Origin: Lineus longissimus
Lineage: Eukaryota; Nemertea; Pilidiophora; Heteronemertea; Lineidae
Length of the DNA stretch: 64,000 nucleotides
Assembly: GCF_910592395.1 (NCBI RefSeq)
Contig: NC_088309.1
Location: forward strand, 1,926,501 to 1,990,500
Direction of reading: 5' to 3'
Part shown: piece by piece, positions 12,793 to 25,000 of the stretch
Layout: every line of letters begins with the position of its first letter
Numbering within the stretch: position 1 is the stretch's first letter
Notes under the pieces: generated by a model
What the model was told of the DNA's origin: nothing
The model's input: the letters and a program-made list of their open reading frames with translations, nothing else
Databases searched by the model: none
Program-made: the position numbers and the translations under genes

Positions 12793-13479
12793 AAGCTTGT
12801 CATCATTTGATATCTTCCACAAAGTACATGTAACTACCACAGGAAACGAATATTGTATTAGTCAGATATGTCAAAGGTTGATTAGAAAGCATGCTAGTGT
12901 AAGCTTTTTGAGATATCATATTTACAACCTGGCCCATTTATATCTTTATTTTTGTATGCATTGGTAAACATGAACTTAGTAAGGATGATTTTTTATAAAG
13001 CTTATGGTGATATTTGTCATTATCAACAATGCCGTCCGTCAGTTTCTGAGATTTTGTATTATATTTTTATCATGTATTTATAATTGTAATATATTCAAAG
13101 ACATTTTCATTGAATTTAAACCACTGATCAAAGAGCAATCCGTCCAATCAAACACATGACCAGATAACCAGTATCCTGATAACATTAGTTAAATATAAAT
13201 TACAAATAATTTAATTTTTGTACGAAATTTTGTGCTGTTTTAATCTCATGTTGTCGAGAAATGTGGCTCAGAAATCCAGAGAAGATATTATTTTTCGTCA
13301 ATGCGCTGGAAGCATTGTTTTTGTATTGAGATGAATATTGGTAGAACAGAAGTTGTTGTTGTGTTTGCCTGTAGGTAGAAGTCTCATGAGCAGCCTTGCG
13401 TTGTCTTTGTGATAAATTTGTAAGGTTTTCTGTGGTCACTAGTCACTTCGCGATTTATAATTCTGAGATAAAGTATATT

Positions 13480-13485
13480 AATAAA
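13480..13485 (+). terminator. Candidate poly(A) signal of the membrane-protein gene
   Basis: An AATAAA lies about 760 bp after the stop codon and is followed by T/G-rich sequence (TTCTGTATATTC). The intervening 3' UTR is AT-rich without further exons. A second AATAAA at 13905-13910 could be an alternative site. Confidence 0.5.
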
Positions 13486-14722
13486 AGTTCTGTATATTCT
13501 TATAAGATGCGTCCTTTTCTTCTATTTTGTGATGGATGTCACATCAGTTTTCCCACTTTCCTCAGGTTCTTCCTGAGTAGCAGTTTTCCAGTGTGGTCTC
13601 AAACCTTCTGGAAGTCATTGATCAGGTCTGAAATTCTGAAGTGATTCCATGGTTGAAATGGATGAGAGTAGCTGCACACTTGACTCCTAGATAACTGTGG
13701 ACATCCATTTTGAGCCCCTGTCATGTAACTCCAAGCACGAAAGCTTGCTATGACACTTACACAAGCGAGCTTTGGATGAGGGGGGCATGTTCCTCCTTTG
13801 TATAGAAAAGTCTTTGGAATTGTCTTGATGGAGGCCTCTGTGCTTGTGGGATCCTTCAATGAATATATACAAAGGAAAGACAGATATCTAGACATGTCAG
13901 AACCAATAAAACACTGCCAATGTAGCTGTTGATGTCGTACAGAAGCTGTATACGAAAATCAGCTCAAAATTCCTACCGCTTCATGGTTTTTCAAAAATTT
14001 GGTAAATTTTTGCAAAATTCTGCCATCAAACTCAAAAAGGGGCCTTGGATCCAGGGCCCACATGACCATTCATGAGCATGAATGTATAGGACTGAAAAGC
14101 CTGTAAGACCTGGGTACAAGGTATTTTTAAAGTAGTCTGCATCAGCAAACTGTGCTAGATATAAGGCTGAAAATGCGGGATATTGATGATAGGTAAATAA
14201 TCTGATAGATGTTATGTTCTCAAAATGTTCTCAAAAAATCAAAAATTTTCTTGAGGACATAGAAGACAATGTCAGTCTGAGTACTGAACCAAGCTTCGGG
14301 GTGAAAACATCAAAGTCTAGTTGATTGAGAGGGAATATCGTGAAGTATAATATTATTCAATGGAATCAAAGCTGGTGAAACTAGTCGGAAACTGTTCTCC
14401 CTATATCCACTGCAATGACATGCATTACCCGAGGTGAGCACATGGTCCCTGAACCATTTTATTACGGTCCTGCTCATTTCAACTGTAAGCACATTATATT
14501 GTATGTCTGGTTGAAATGTCTCATCTTGCAATATCATCATCATAAGGGCCATAGACATAAATACCTGTTTAGAGGCCTAACATTGAAAAGTGAATGAAAG
14601 TGATTATCTATTAACCTGGGTGGGATCACCAATTGATTTCATGCAGAGTTGACTTGTCTGGTCAGAAGTCGGCATTGGTGAGGACACCTCATAGCATAGA
14701 TTTGTTCCACTTCTCCCCTTGA

Positions 14723-14926
14723 CCAGGCCGAATCAGTCCTGGCTGCTCCACCGTGTTGACAACATGATGAGAGTTATGAGACAGTCACAGCCAGGCCGCA
14801 TCAATCTTCGCCGCACTGCCTAGTTGTTAATATGGCGAGAGAGATGAGACAATCACAGCCAGGCCAAATCAGTCTCGGCTGCTCTGCCAAGTTGTCAACA
14901 TGGTGAGAGAGATGAGGAAGTCACTT
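14723..14926. repeat. Three-copy tandem repeat, 68-bp unit
   Basis: Units begin CCAGGCC(G/A)(A/C)ATCA at 14723, 14791 and 14859, exactly 68 bp apart. All carry the sequence order CCAGGCC..ATCA..GCTGC/GCCGC..GTTG..ATGG/ATGA..GAGA..GAGA(C)..TCACAG. Copies differ at several positions, so the array is not recent. Confidence 0.8.
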
Positions 14927-15743
14927 TGCTTCTATTTGATCACATATCCTTGTCTGTTCTGTGGCAGTGATTGATGAATGAGGAGACTTGTTCTGGGATA
15001 CACATCATCAGAGTTAAAACTGGACGTCTCGTTCACCCTCCGGCTGCATAGTCAATGGTCTTCAGATTCTTATTCTACTTGTGAAGAAAGGACTACCTGA
15101 GACTATGATAGCAAAGTTGTTTGCAATGAGGACACCCGTTGGACACAACTTGTTCAATGTGTTGAACATATGATAGGACTCTGGAATGGCTGTCTGAGAC
15201 AAGGACACTCACTCTAAGAGTAAGGATTGACTAGACAACCTTTGTACCGTTTGCAGCAGAGCATCAGTCGGACGGAGCCCGTGAGAGCCGCAACAAACCA
15301 GTAGCAAACATGACTGTGTGCCAAGTGACCGCTTGCCAAGTGCTCTTTGTCAGTTGTGCCTGTATTGGTTTGTTTTTGGCTCTGAACAGCCGGCAGTTTG
15401 CCATGTTGACTGTTGCGATCTGTCCCATGTGTTAGCTGGACAGCTCCAGCATGGTTGCAACCAAAGAGGACATGATCTGTCAGGCTTTAAGATTGCAGAC
15501 CTCTTGCACCAGTTTGCTGTAGAGCAACTTGTCCTTAGACTTGTCCAGTAGAGAGGGATTCACATCATGAGAGTGAAGAAAGGACAACCTAGCACTAGCA
15601 TAGTTGTTGTGATGAAGACACCAGTTGGATACACAACCCGTCTCCACTGAGGACACACACCATGTCAAGAAGATGACAGTTCGTGGAGACATCCATCTTG
15701 TAAAAAGGTAGGGAGGTTTTCTTATAGGCTCCTTCATACATGG

Positions 15744-17495
15744 CAGGGTTGGCGCGCCCATTCGCATTTTCGCCACTGGCGTTTCAATGAAAAAGACGCA
15801 CGCCACTGCCGTACCGGTACCTAAGAAAACTTGCCTTTTCAGGCAAATTTGCGATGATCGAAACAATACCGTCATCTACCTCATAGTTCATGTATTCTCA
15901 TATGACAAACCCAGTGGACACATAACCTGAACTAACATGCAGCGATCGGGAAAACTTGGTGACTACTGACTATTGGAGTCGATAGGTGTTAGAAGTAGGA
16001 ACTAGATGTATTTGGACCAACATTGAATATAGGTCAACGACCGGCGTACCCCTTTAACCATCCAGGCACCAGTGGTTTTCGATATCCTCCGCCTCTCATA
16101 ATGATGAAGGAGTATAAAAAGCCTGAAACTCAGGATACGCTTTCACTGATTCTGATTGGAAATTTCACGGTCCGACACTAATACTTTTTAGCCCCAATGC
16201 ATCCTCGAAAATAGCAGCTGCCGATTCGAACCATCCTCGGTAGTACTCGAACGCCCGAAATGAGTATGTGCTACAGTTTGAAAAGTTTGGGTGCGGGATA
16301 TAATAATGATAATAATGAAACTTTAGACATCTGTACATGGATGACTAGATAACAAGATAAGGAGGAAGAAAAAAAGAGAAAACAGCGGCAGATTCACTGG
16401 GAGTCGAACCCGTGACCAGCCGATCCACAGTCAAACACTCTAAGCGCTGAACCGTCAAGGCTTTCATGCTGACATGGAGATTTTATTCGCCTCTTATATG
16501 CGGTATGCAAACGAGCGCGCCGCAATTGAGACAAGGTCGCGCAGGTGGCAAAGTGATTTGCCGAAATAGTTCCAAGTAATCGTATATTTCGATAGTTGTT
16601 CAGATTTTTCTCAACATATCGTATTTACATACCTCAGTGATATAAAAGATTATCTTTGCAGTTGATTTAACGTTTGAATGGCCTTTTTTGAAAGTTTTTA
16701 AAAATCGAAGTCAGCCCAGGGTCAGAGTCGATCAAAAAATAGTTTTGAAAGTCTGTGGCAGGGTCAAAAGTAATAGTTGTTGGCGCCGATGATGTCAGCA
16801 ATATGTCGGATTTCCGCCCCACCCGTGAGATTTGCTCTCGTCACGTCATGGGCACATTGAACTGCTAGTGAACCATGCTGAATATGTACCGGCTCCCGCT
16901 ATCTCCATCATCACCGACGATATGTGCCGGTGCCGGTTGTGCGAAGTCAATGCCGCACATGAGTGGCGAATGTAAAACAATGTCTGGCTAAAATTTTTGC
17001 GAATTCAATTTGAATTGCCATGATTTGGCGAGAGAGTAATAGTGTTGTGCGAAAATTGATCAAAGTCAATCAAAAAGATCCACTTACACACCAAATGCAC
17101 CAAGGAACGATCGTTAGTCAGTCAAACTTTCAATTAGCTTATTTGCGGGCGGCCGCGCTATCACACGTGGTTGCTATCGTCTGCATTGTAGTTCTGCCCG
17201 TTGCCGCTACAGTGATTCTGTTGGCGCTGGTGGTCGCCTTACGCATACATTATCAGCTAGTTTCCCGATCGCTTCGTTGCCATGGAGTCTCCGGTCACGT
17301 GTTCCTCGAATCGTTCGTTGATTTGCTAGTCTCAGTACTGGCGGGCTGCCATTCTCGCACATGTTACTGTGGGCTGGGTCGGCCCAAAGATGGACAAACG
17401 ATCGGCAATGGCTAGAGCTGACTCAATATGGCTAAAAGTGACAGCCACTTGGCTAAAAAGTGGCTAGGAGGAAAAAATTCACAGAGCCAACCCTG
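15744..17495. mobile_element. Non-autonomous hAT-like DNA transposon, about 1.75 kb
   Basis: CAGGGTTGGC at 15744-15753 is matched by the perfect inverted copy GCCAACCCTG at 17486-17495. TACATG lies beside both ends (15737-15742 and 17496-17501), as expected of a target-site duplication, although a clean 8-bp duplication is not seen. The CAGGGTTGGC terminus and subterminal repeats (CGCCACTG on the left; AGCCACTT/AGCCAAGT on the right in inverted orientation) are typical of hAT elements. I find no transposase coding region inside, and a SINE is inserted near 16300-16475. A TATAAAAAG at 16113 with a TCACT start-like site 32 bp on may be an internal promoter remnant. Confidence 0.7.
16297..16475 (-). 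mobile_element. tRNA-derived SINE nested in the hAT-like element
   Basis: Read on the minus strand, the 5' end is tRNA-like: an A-box-like GGTTCAGCGCTTAGAG and a perfect B box GGGTTCGACTCCC (plus strand near 16393-16405). A non-tRNA body follows, and the 3' end is (ATT)-rich (plus strand ATAATAATGATAATAATG). This order, tRNA head, unrelated body, simple-repeat tail, is the SINE signature. Acceptor-stem pairing is poor, so a functional tRNA gene is rejected. Confidence 0.75.
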
Positions 17496-17708
17496 TACAT
17501 GCCAAATAATAAGGATTCATAGACCTTAGGCCTCGAGATTGGTCACTGCCACGATCCTTGCCATCCGTTGTGATAGGGTTAATGGGTTCCTCCAGCATTG
17601 TTGACTCTTGTGATAGCCAGACCAAGAGCCTTCTCAAATCATGAATGGGTAAAGCAATCGAGAATTGCTCCACAAAGAAACAAAGAATATTTTTCTGTTT
17701 TCTATTCC

Positions 17709-17714
17709 TTTATT
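17709..17714 (-). terminator. Candidate poly(A) signal for UBE3B
   Basis: TTTATT on the plus strand reads AATAAA on the minus strand, about 1.35 kb after the UBE3B stop. It lies just outside the hAT-like element. No nearer canonical hexamer was noted. The placement is tentative. Confidence 0.35.
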
Positions 17715-17991
17715 TACCTTTGTACATGCAGTGCGGTTTACACAAATATCCATCAATGGCTGCGAGTACAGGGAAGGTCATACAACAATACACTCATTAT
17801 AGTACTTGTCTTATTTCTTGATGATAGCGTCTTTTAATCAAGCAACATGAGGAAGCCCCAACCATGGTGAACTGCTTAACAGACTTGATGATAACATCAT
17901 GACTACATTAGTGTACGCCATTGCATGCATTGTTTCATGATGTCATGCCGAAATATTTTATGGCAAAGCGGTTGAAAATTGTCACTGATAA

Positions 17992-18007
17992 CCCCCCCCC
18001 CCCCCCC
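17992..18007. repeat. Homopolymer run of 16 C
   Basis: An uninterrupted poly-C tract. It is followed by two copies of AATATCTGGCCCACCT (18013-18028 and 18055-18070), which form a small diverged direct repeat. Length polymorphism or assembly error is likely at the run. Confidence 0.9.
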
Positions 18008-19060
18008 GGTGAAATATCTGGCCCACCTAAGGACCCCAAATTTGTCAGTTTGACAATATCTGGCCCACCTGGGAACCATGAAGTTAAGTTTGACAACAAG
18101 ATAAGAATGGCTTTAATCTTATGCAAAGAATACAAAAATGGCAACTTGAGACACTTGAAAATGGAAACAGATGAATAAGTTAATATTTATAAGTATTTAC
18201 AAAAGGATTGCAGGGGGCAGACAAGACTCAAATCGATAACTGCATCATTTACCATGCACCATACTCTGGTGAAGTCACCCTTGAATTCATTACCCACCCA
18301 CGGCCGAAAAAAATAATGTCCAACTGAAAATTATAGTTGCCTTACAAACATAGCAAATATTATCCATATCACAAAGCCAAGCATCAAGCTTCTGACCATC
18401 TTCCAATCATAGCACCACAACATACATAAATCTATTTTCAAATAATGCCAAAAATTGAAATGGACCGCAACATTAGAACAGCACCGCAAGCTATTCGTCA
18501 TGCATCCAGTTTTTAGCCACACCCACAGTAAATGAATTTGAACAATCATCAAAAACATTTCGTATCAGTCTTCAACCTCTGTAGGCCTATGATCTGTGAC
18601 ATCATACTCTAGCTGATGAAAAATCTAGACAGACTGAATATTTCACACATCAAAATTGTCTCACGAAATGTGCATGAGCCACTTTATCAAGCTACCATGT
18701 ACCCTAGCGCTGGCTAGCTTTCTAGATGAAACAGTCAAAGCTTACATGAAAACCACCCTGTGTTTTTCCATTTAGATAACATTGGCCATCACATCCATTG
18801 CTATTTGATTTCGATAGAATCACACTGAGTAGATTATGCTGAATACATGTACAACTAACACAGAGATGTCCTCTAATATCTTACCGCAAACTGTCAACTG
18901 TTCATGGGCATTTTACTTTGGTGGATTTCCAAAACAAGTGAAAGATACCTTTCAATTTCATCTGCCACAAAAAGATACCGTTTGCTCTCTTGAAACCTGT
19001 ATTGATCTGATGAACCAGCCAGTACTCAGTCCCTTTAACATTGTCTGCACACCGACATAT

Positions 19061-22000
19061 TTATGACAGCTCAAATCCTGTGTTGCTGGTTATAGCATAT
19101 CGTAGCTTCTCGCGTAGCGTGCTCTTCCTCTGATAGTTGGGAAGCTTCAAGAGATTGAAGCAAGTGGACGACGTCGGTAGCCTGCCAACTGGGTCCTTTT
19201 TACGAATGTTGAAGAAACCTTTCAGGACACTTCCCACAGTATCACCAGTGTCCTGAAAATGAAAATCACCACTTAACAAAGACTCTTTTTTATTTACGAA
19301 TTGTGTTTCCGGGGCAGTCGGCAGATATATGATTCTTTGTTTATCTACATCTGCTCAGGCTTGACCCCTGAGAAACGGTATAAATAACTTAAATGAAGGA
19401 AAACTAGCACACAAGTATAATGAAATACTGACCTGGTCATCACTGACTTCCACACATCTGATAGAGAATGGTGGCTCAAGGTGTGCAAAGCCCAGGAGGG
19501 GAGGCTTGGAACAGCTCGTGACAAACTGGAATAGATGGAACAGCTGTTAGTTAAAGTGGCAGAAAAAGGGCCAAGACATTTAGTACAAAGCTCTAGTTTG
19601 GCTCGATATCTCTCGACAAGGTGGGCGATTTGTATAGTAGGGGGAAGCCTAGGCTGTAGAAGAGACATCCTCACTATCACAGGAGTACACCGGGGCCAGG
19701 AATCAAACCTGAGACCCAAGATGTGACAGGTGCTGATGTTTCCACTGGGGCACTCCATCAGCCCACAGCAGTGAGGCTGATCGAAGTCATCACCATAGAA
19801 GTTGCTATGAACCTCCAGGGTCATGTCATAGGTTTACCCTTCATCCTTCATAGGACTTAAGGCCTCAATATGTGGGTTTCAAAATACGAATAATGATAAT
19901 TACCTTGAGAAAGAGACTCCTCTCTGTGGGTGTAAAGTCTTTGAGTAGAATATCCCAAAGCCAGCTAACCACCTTATGGTTATTGTGAAAGCCTCCGTAA
20001 TACTGAGTGTGTTTCCTGCAAAGTAATAGAAAAGATGACACTTTGGTTGAGACTTCTGCATAAGTGTTTAAAGAGTAAACTTGAAGAGACAGATTACAGG
20101 TCCGATGGCCTCTGCAGGCCAAACTTGACTCAATACTGACACACTCCCCTTGCCTACCTACCTGAGGTCCTCGAGGTCAATATCTGTGGTATCTCCAGAT
20201 ATGAGCTTCTGCAACTCTGGTGTTGAGAACATGGACAGCCACTCTGGGTTGACAATGGATCGGAATCCTTTAATAAATGCTTGAGTTTGGTCTTTGATTT
20301 GCGTGTACATTCTGAAGTGGGCCATCAGGTGAACATAACTAATCCTGGAAGAAAATGATAATGTTGACAACAATGATGACAGTTTTACCCTAGTTATTCT
20401 CAAGGGAAATTGGCCACTATCGATGTACGGTAACTTACTTGTTCTCATTGCAACATGAAACTACTTTGCCCCCAGGCACCAACTCATGGGTGACAAGTTT
20501 GCCCATGAAGTCCTCATCAGATGAGAATGTCAGCTCGAGGTCGGAGATGTCGCCTTCATAGTGCTGAAAGCAAACAATACAAGTGATTACTGCTACGAGT
20601 GGTCAAGGGGTCAGACTCCAAATATAAGCCTTTGTTGGTTCAATAACACAGACACACTGCTTGCCACCATGAGCAAGGAACTTTTCTTGGACTGTCATGT
20701 GATCGAGACATTTTACAAAGATTCCTTTAACTTGATGCATATGCCATGGCAAGCAAAATACCTACCACAAGAATACCGCCAATTAGTCTTGACAAATTTT
20801 TAAGTTTACATACCTTGACATAGCTCAAACTCTTGTAGAGTTCTGGATCTAGAGAAGGTAGTTCATCAATTGAACTGTAGGTGGCATTGTGCTGATGGCC
20901 GAGAATGTGACTGAGGAAGAAGTTAGCAAATGGCACATCTACTACTATCCCCTGAAAATGAAAAGTAAACAAAGGTCACACACTGTAGCCATGTTTAAAG
21001 CTTCTCTTATACTCATTCAGAAGACCTTGCCCAGCGACACGTTCTTTCATCGACTCACCTCATAGATTGTTTTCCCCAGCATCCTGCCCACAAACTCAAA
21101 GAGAAGAAGATGATTTTCTTGAATGTGTGACGTTGGTGATGGGTAAAGCTTCTGCTCTATCGTTGCCTGAAAAGACAAATGTCAGTTTCAAATCATGAAA
21201 ATTGCAAGTTAATGGTGACAAACATCATCCAGTTGAACATTTTAAGTCCCAATGATATTGTCATCCATCTTTTTATATTCCATAAAGATTCTCAACGAAG
21301 CTAAAAAGTCATCATGCTCACCTTGAATAGATTTAAAGATGGGTCAAACACTCTGTTGATAGTCTCTTCCAGAAATTCTTTGAACACACCATCTTGATCA
21401 ATTCCGGCTTCATCAAGACCCTTAACGAAAGAAAATGTATATCAATGATTTGAAAGGAGGAGGATATGAAGATAACTGTCGCAATCCAAGCTGTGCATAC
21501 TCACTGAATGTTGAAGTTAAAGTGGGGTTTACAGTCAATCAACTATGGTAGAGACTTTGATCTGGCCTACACTCTCAATTAGTACAAGACCTACCTGTTC
21601 GTTGATGAACTTCACTCTGATCACACCCTTGAGAGCTCGCGGCGGAAGCTGGGCTAGTTGCCGATACCCATCCTGGAGAAGAACACAATAGACAAGCTAA
21701 GTACATGTACATGTACATGGTGTATGAAATTATCTCTCTAATTTGAACGTGTAAGACCACTTTTGACTGAAAGGTATGTCCATAAGCAGGGAATAGTAAA
21801 GCTTTCTATTAACGTGTCACCACTACTGAAAGTGCCAGCCAGAATTGGTTACTTAGACAATCTTTGGCCATGAACTTCTGCCTCTAGTCTAAATGTCTGG
21901 CAGAGTGGTCGCCCAAACTACTGACTCACTACATGTATGTCTGCAACGAAAGGGGGAATGAATTTCTTGCTCAGCAATTCTTCCAGCATACCAACACTTA

Positions 22001-25000
22001 CCTCAATAATTCTTGCTCTGTGAATCATTATCAAGGTCGATTGAGGCGATGAACACGCAGACTCTGTCAGACCTAGCACGTCTTTCTCCTTTGTAACATT
22101 CTTTCGGAACAGAATCACCCTCTGAAAAAAGGAGTGTTAGAAGTGTTAGTTAAAAACCTGAAGGTCAATCATTCACAAATCAGGGATTACTTGAACCCAA
22201 GCCAACAGTCCAACCAACAGCCTTGACGTTCGTTACAAAGTTTTTTGTTACGCCAATTTCCCCTCCCATAATGATAGATCAAAACAGAAAAGCAATCAAG
22301 TTGCTACGTTACCTCTTTATGTGGTATAATGTGTGGTGTTTTCTGTAGCAGGAACTGTGCAGCCTTCTTGCCTCGTTCAAGCTCGCCAATGAACGCAGCA
22401 GGTTTCACATCCCTAAAACACACAAAGCAACATTACCGATCACAAACAGAAAGGCTGTAATCACTGAAATGAGGGAGAGGATCAATAGTCTCAAATAACG
22501 TGCTCAGATATGTCGAATGTGAAAGTGTCCAGGGTATATTAGTAGCTCACTCTGTCTCATTTGGATACAGTCTTTTGCTTGCCATGGCTTACATGTGCAT
22601 CTACATACCAGAGTATCTATTTGACTTCTGATTTCAAGCTTGTGGAAGTGACGTCACTTGCAAAACTTACTTGATAAGCCAGTGATCAGCTGAAGTGTAC
22701 GAACGCCGACAGTCTCTATCATACAGGGTCATCAGTAAGGAATGAATCGAATTGAAGAAGGTACTGTTTGATGCAATCTTGACATCTGTAAGGCAAGACC
22801 GGGTGAAATAACTACTGGTGAATCTTATAATTTAGAACAGTTGAGATTCCCCATGAAAGATTGATTTGTCACCGGCTTTAGTCATGTCAGGTCATCATAT
22901 CAACCATTCCCATTCTTGGTGTATTTCAGCATCTACCCATTCTAGATTGTTGGGTTCAAAGTAGAAAGCACTTCACCTTTGTAAGGGATCGTTACACCTT
23001 CCATAAATCCACTCGGGTTAAAATGACTGAAGAATTTTAAACTCTCCCGTTATACTCACCTAGTAGGTTGTTCCATATCATCTTAAAAATGAGCTGATTC
23101 AGGAATGAACTCAGTCTGGAGATGTCATCGAGGGAGAACGGCTTGTTGTGTTCATACAATTCGATATCATCCAGAATTCTGAAAAGAATCGCCATGGAGT
23201 GACTTCAGTGTGCACTGTTCATGTATAGGTGTATGCACACATGTATCTCTGTGGTCTGGCACCCATTACCAATTCATTATGCAGTCTTCACTGACTGCTA
23301 GGTCAACATCAAGTTCCATATTCTACAGTTTAAGGAGCCGCAGTGGACTAGTGCATCAGACTTGTGGCTAACAGTCAAGAGGCCTCTGGTTTGAATCCAC
23401 AGTTGGAATGAAGTTGTAGGCAGGTCTCTTTATCTAAGTTGCCTCTCTCCACCCAGGTGAATAACGCTGATTGAGCAGCCAGAGAAGGTGCATAAAAGAT
23501 CCAGACTTACATGATAAGATGTGTAGCAGCATCGGCAAACAACATGAGCATGTGAAACAAGGAGTGGTCAGTGTCGTTCGGATAAGTTGAGAGAATCTCC
23601 AGGTAGTTCTTGAGGCCACACTGAGGTCCCATCATACACATGAATCTCCAGAGGAGAGGCAGCAAGAAGTCTTGGTAGGAGAGACCTGTATAGGAGTTGA
23701 TGCCAATATAATTTCAAGAATTTTCTCTAATGATTTCACAACATCACAAAACCACTGGCAATTCAGTACAAGAACTGAACAATTGGTTCCAAAATGAGAC
23801 AAACTCACTGTTTCAGAACTCACTGTTAAAGCAATCTCTTTTTAAAATGAACGTTTCAGCACAAGTTATTGCACATTGAAGTAATCGTTCCGGTTCTCAT
23901 GGAAAGATCCCTATCAGTTAGTTACCTGCTAATATGTCCATACGCAGCTGGGCCAGAGTTTCAAGAGCTGTTTGATACAGAGTACAAGCCGCACATGTGT
24001 TGAAGACAAGAGGACTATCCATCTTGATTTTGATCGAGGCCTGTCTTGGGTTGGCCTTCTCCACTGCTCTGCGGATCAGGTCTGTGAAAGATCAGAGATG
24101 AATAGAGAATGACTTGGAATATGGTTGACACAACTTTTATGATATTGAAGGATACTAAACTAGTTTTTTGCTTGGCTATGTCTGATATTCTGTGTCGGAC
24201 TGCAACTCATACAAGCACAGCTCAAGCCATTTTGGGGTCGTCATGGCAGAAATACAATTACAACTTTCATCAAGAGTTGCGATCACAAGTTGCAGTGATC
24301 ACTCATCTGCAGGGTGCTTCAGTGGCCAGCCAATATCATCCTTGAATCACATATGGGCATGCTTGTCCTTTAAATGGTCAACAATGACATGTACAAGTCA
24401 TCTATCCTTGGTTATGGAATGGAAACGAGACTCACTTTTGGTCGGGGAAGCCTGTTGTTCCTTCTGCTGAGTAGCACGGCTGGCATTCTGCGCCTCGACG
24501 GAGGAAATGAGGTCAGCAAACAAGATCTTCACCATCTTAATGTGCCACAGGAGCTGTAGCTGCTTGACGACGTGGGGCATTGCTTCGTGTAAACTGAAGG
24601 ACAGAATGTGAACTACATCCAACTGTGAAAGGTTTGCAAAGCTAGTAGTCATTGCATCTGCTCATAAATATCGTTATGAATTTGCCAATTTAGTGCTGAA
24701 TGCATTACAGAGGAAACTCATGACACTTGTCATGCTAGCATGAATACTGAAACCACAAAGTCTAATCAGACTGACATGTAGTTTCTGTGCATATTAGTCA
24801 CCTAGAGACCACCAATTGGACCCGATAGCTTCAGCATATAGCCCCCCTTTAAGAGTTCCTTCCGAAGCAGGCCACTAAGGCCACAAAATGACTACGTATG
24901 TATGACTGACCTCTGATCTGTTTTTTGGGAGAACCAGCCCAGCACTGGATGCCAGTGGGTCAGGTTTGACCTCTTGCCTTCAACATACTGCTTACAACTA

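Larger units (their letters stand above)
13500..19060. other. Intergenic interval between convergent genes
   Basis: No exon with good coding character was recognised here. It holds the 14723 tandem repeat, two diverged segments sharing GAAAGGAC..ACCT and GACACC..GTTGGA..CACAAC (about 15085-15150 and 15575-15635), the hAT-like element, a poly-C run, and the probable 3' UTR of UBE3B. The membrane-protein gene and UBE3B converge on this interval. Confidence 0.6.

Noticed and set aside
16393-16464. Possible tRNA gene on the minus strand
   Set aside because: A and B boxes are present, but the acceptor stem does not pair and a SINE body and tail follow.
17020-17415. 131-codon open frame inside the hAT-like element
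   Set aside because: No transposase motif (no hATC or zinc-finger pattern), unusual hydrophobic run, and no splice partners. Probably chance.
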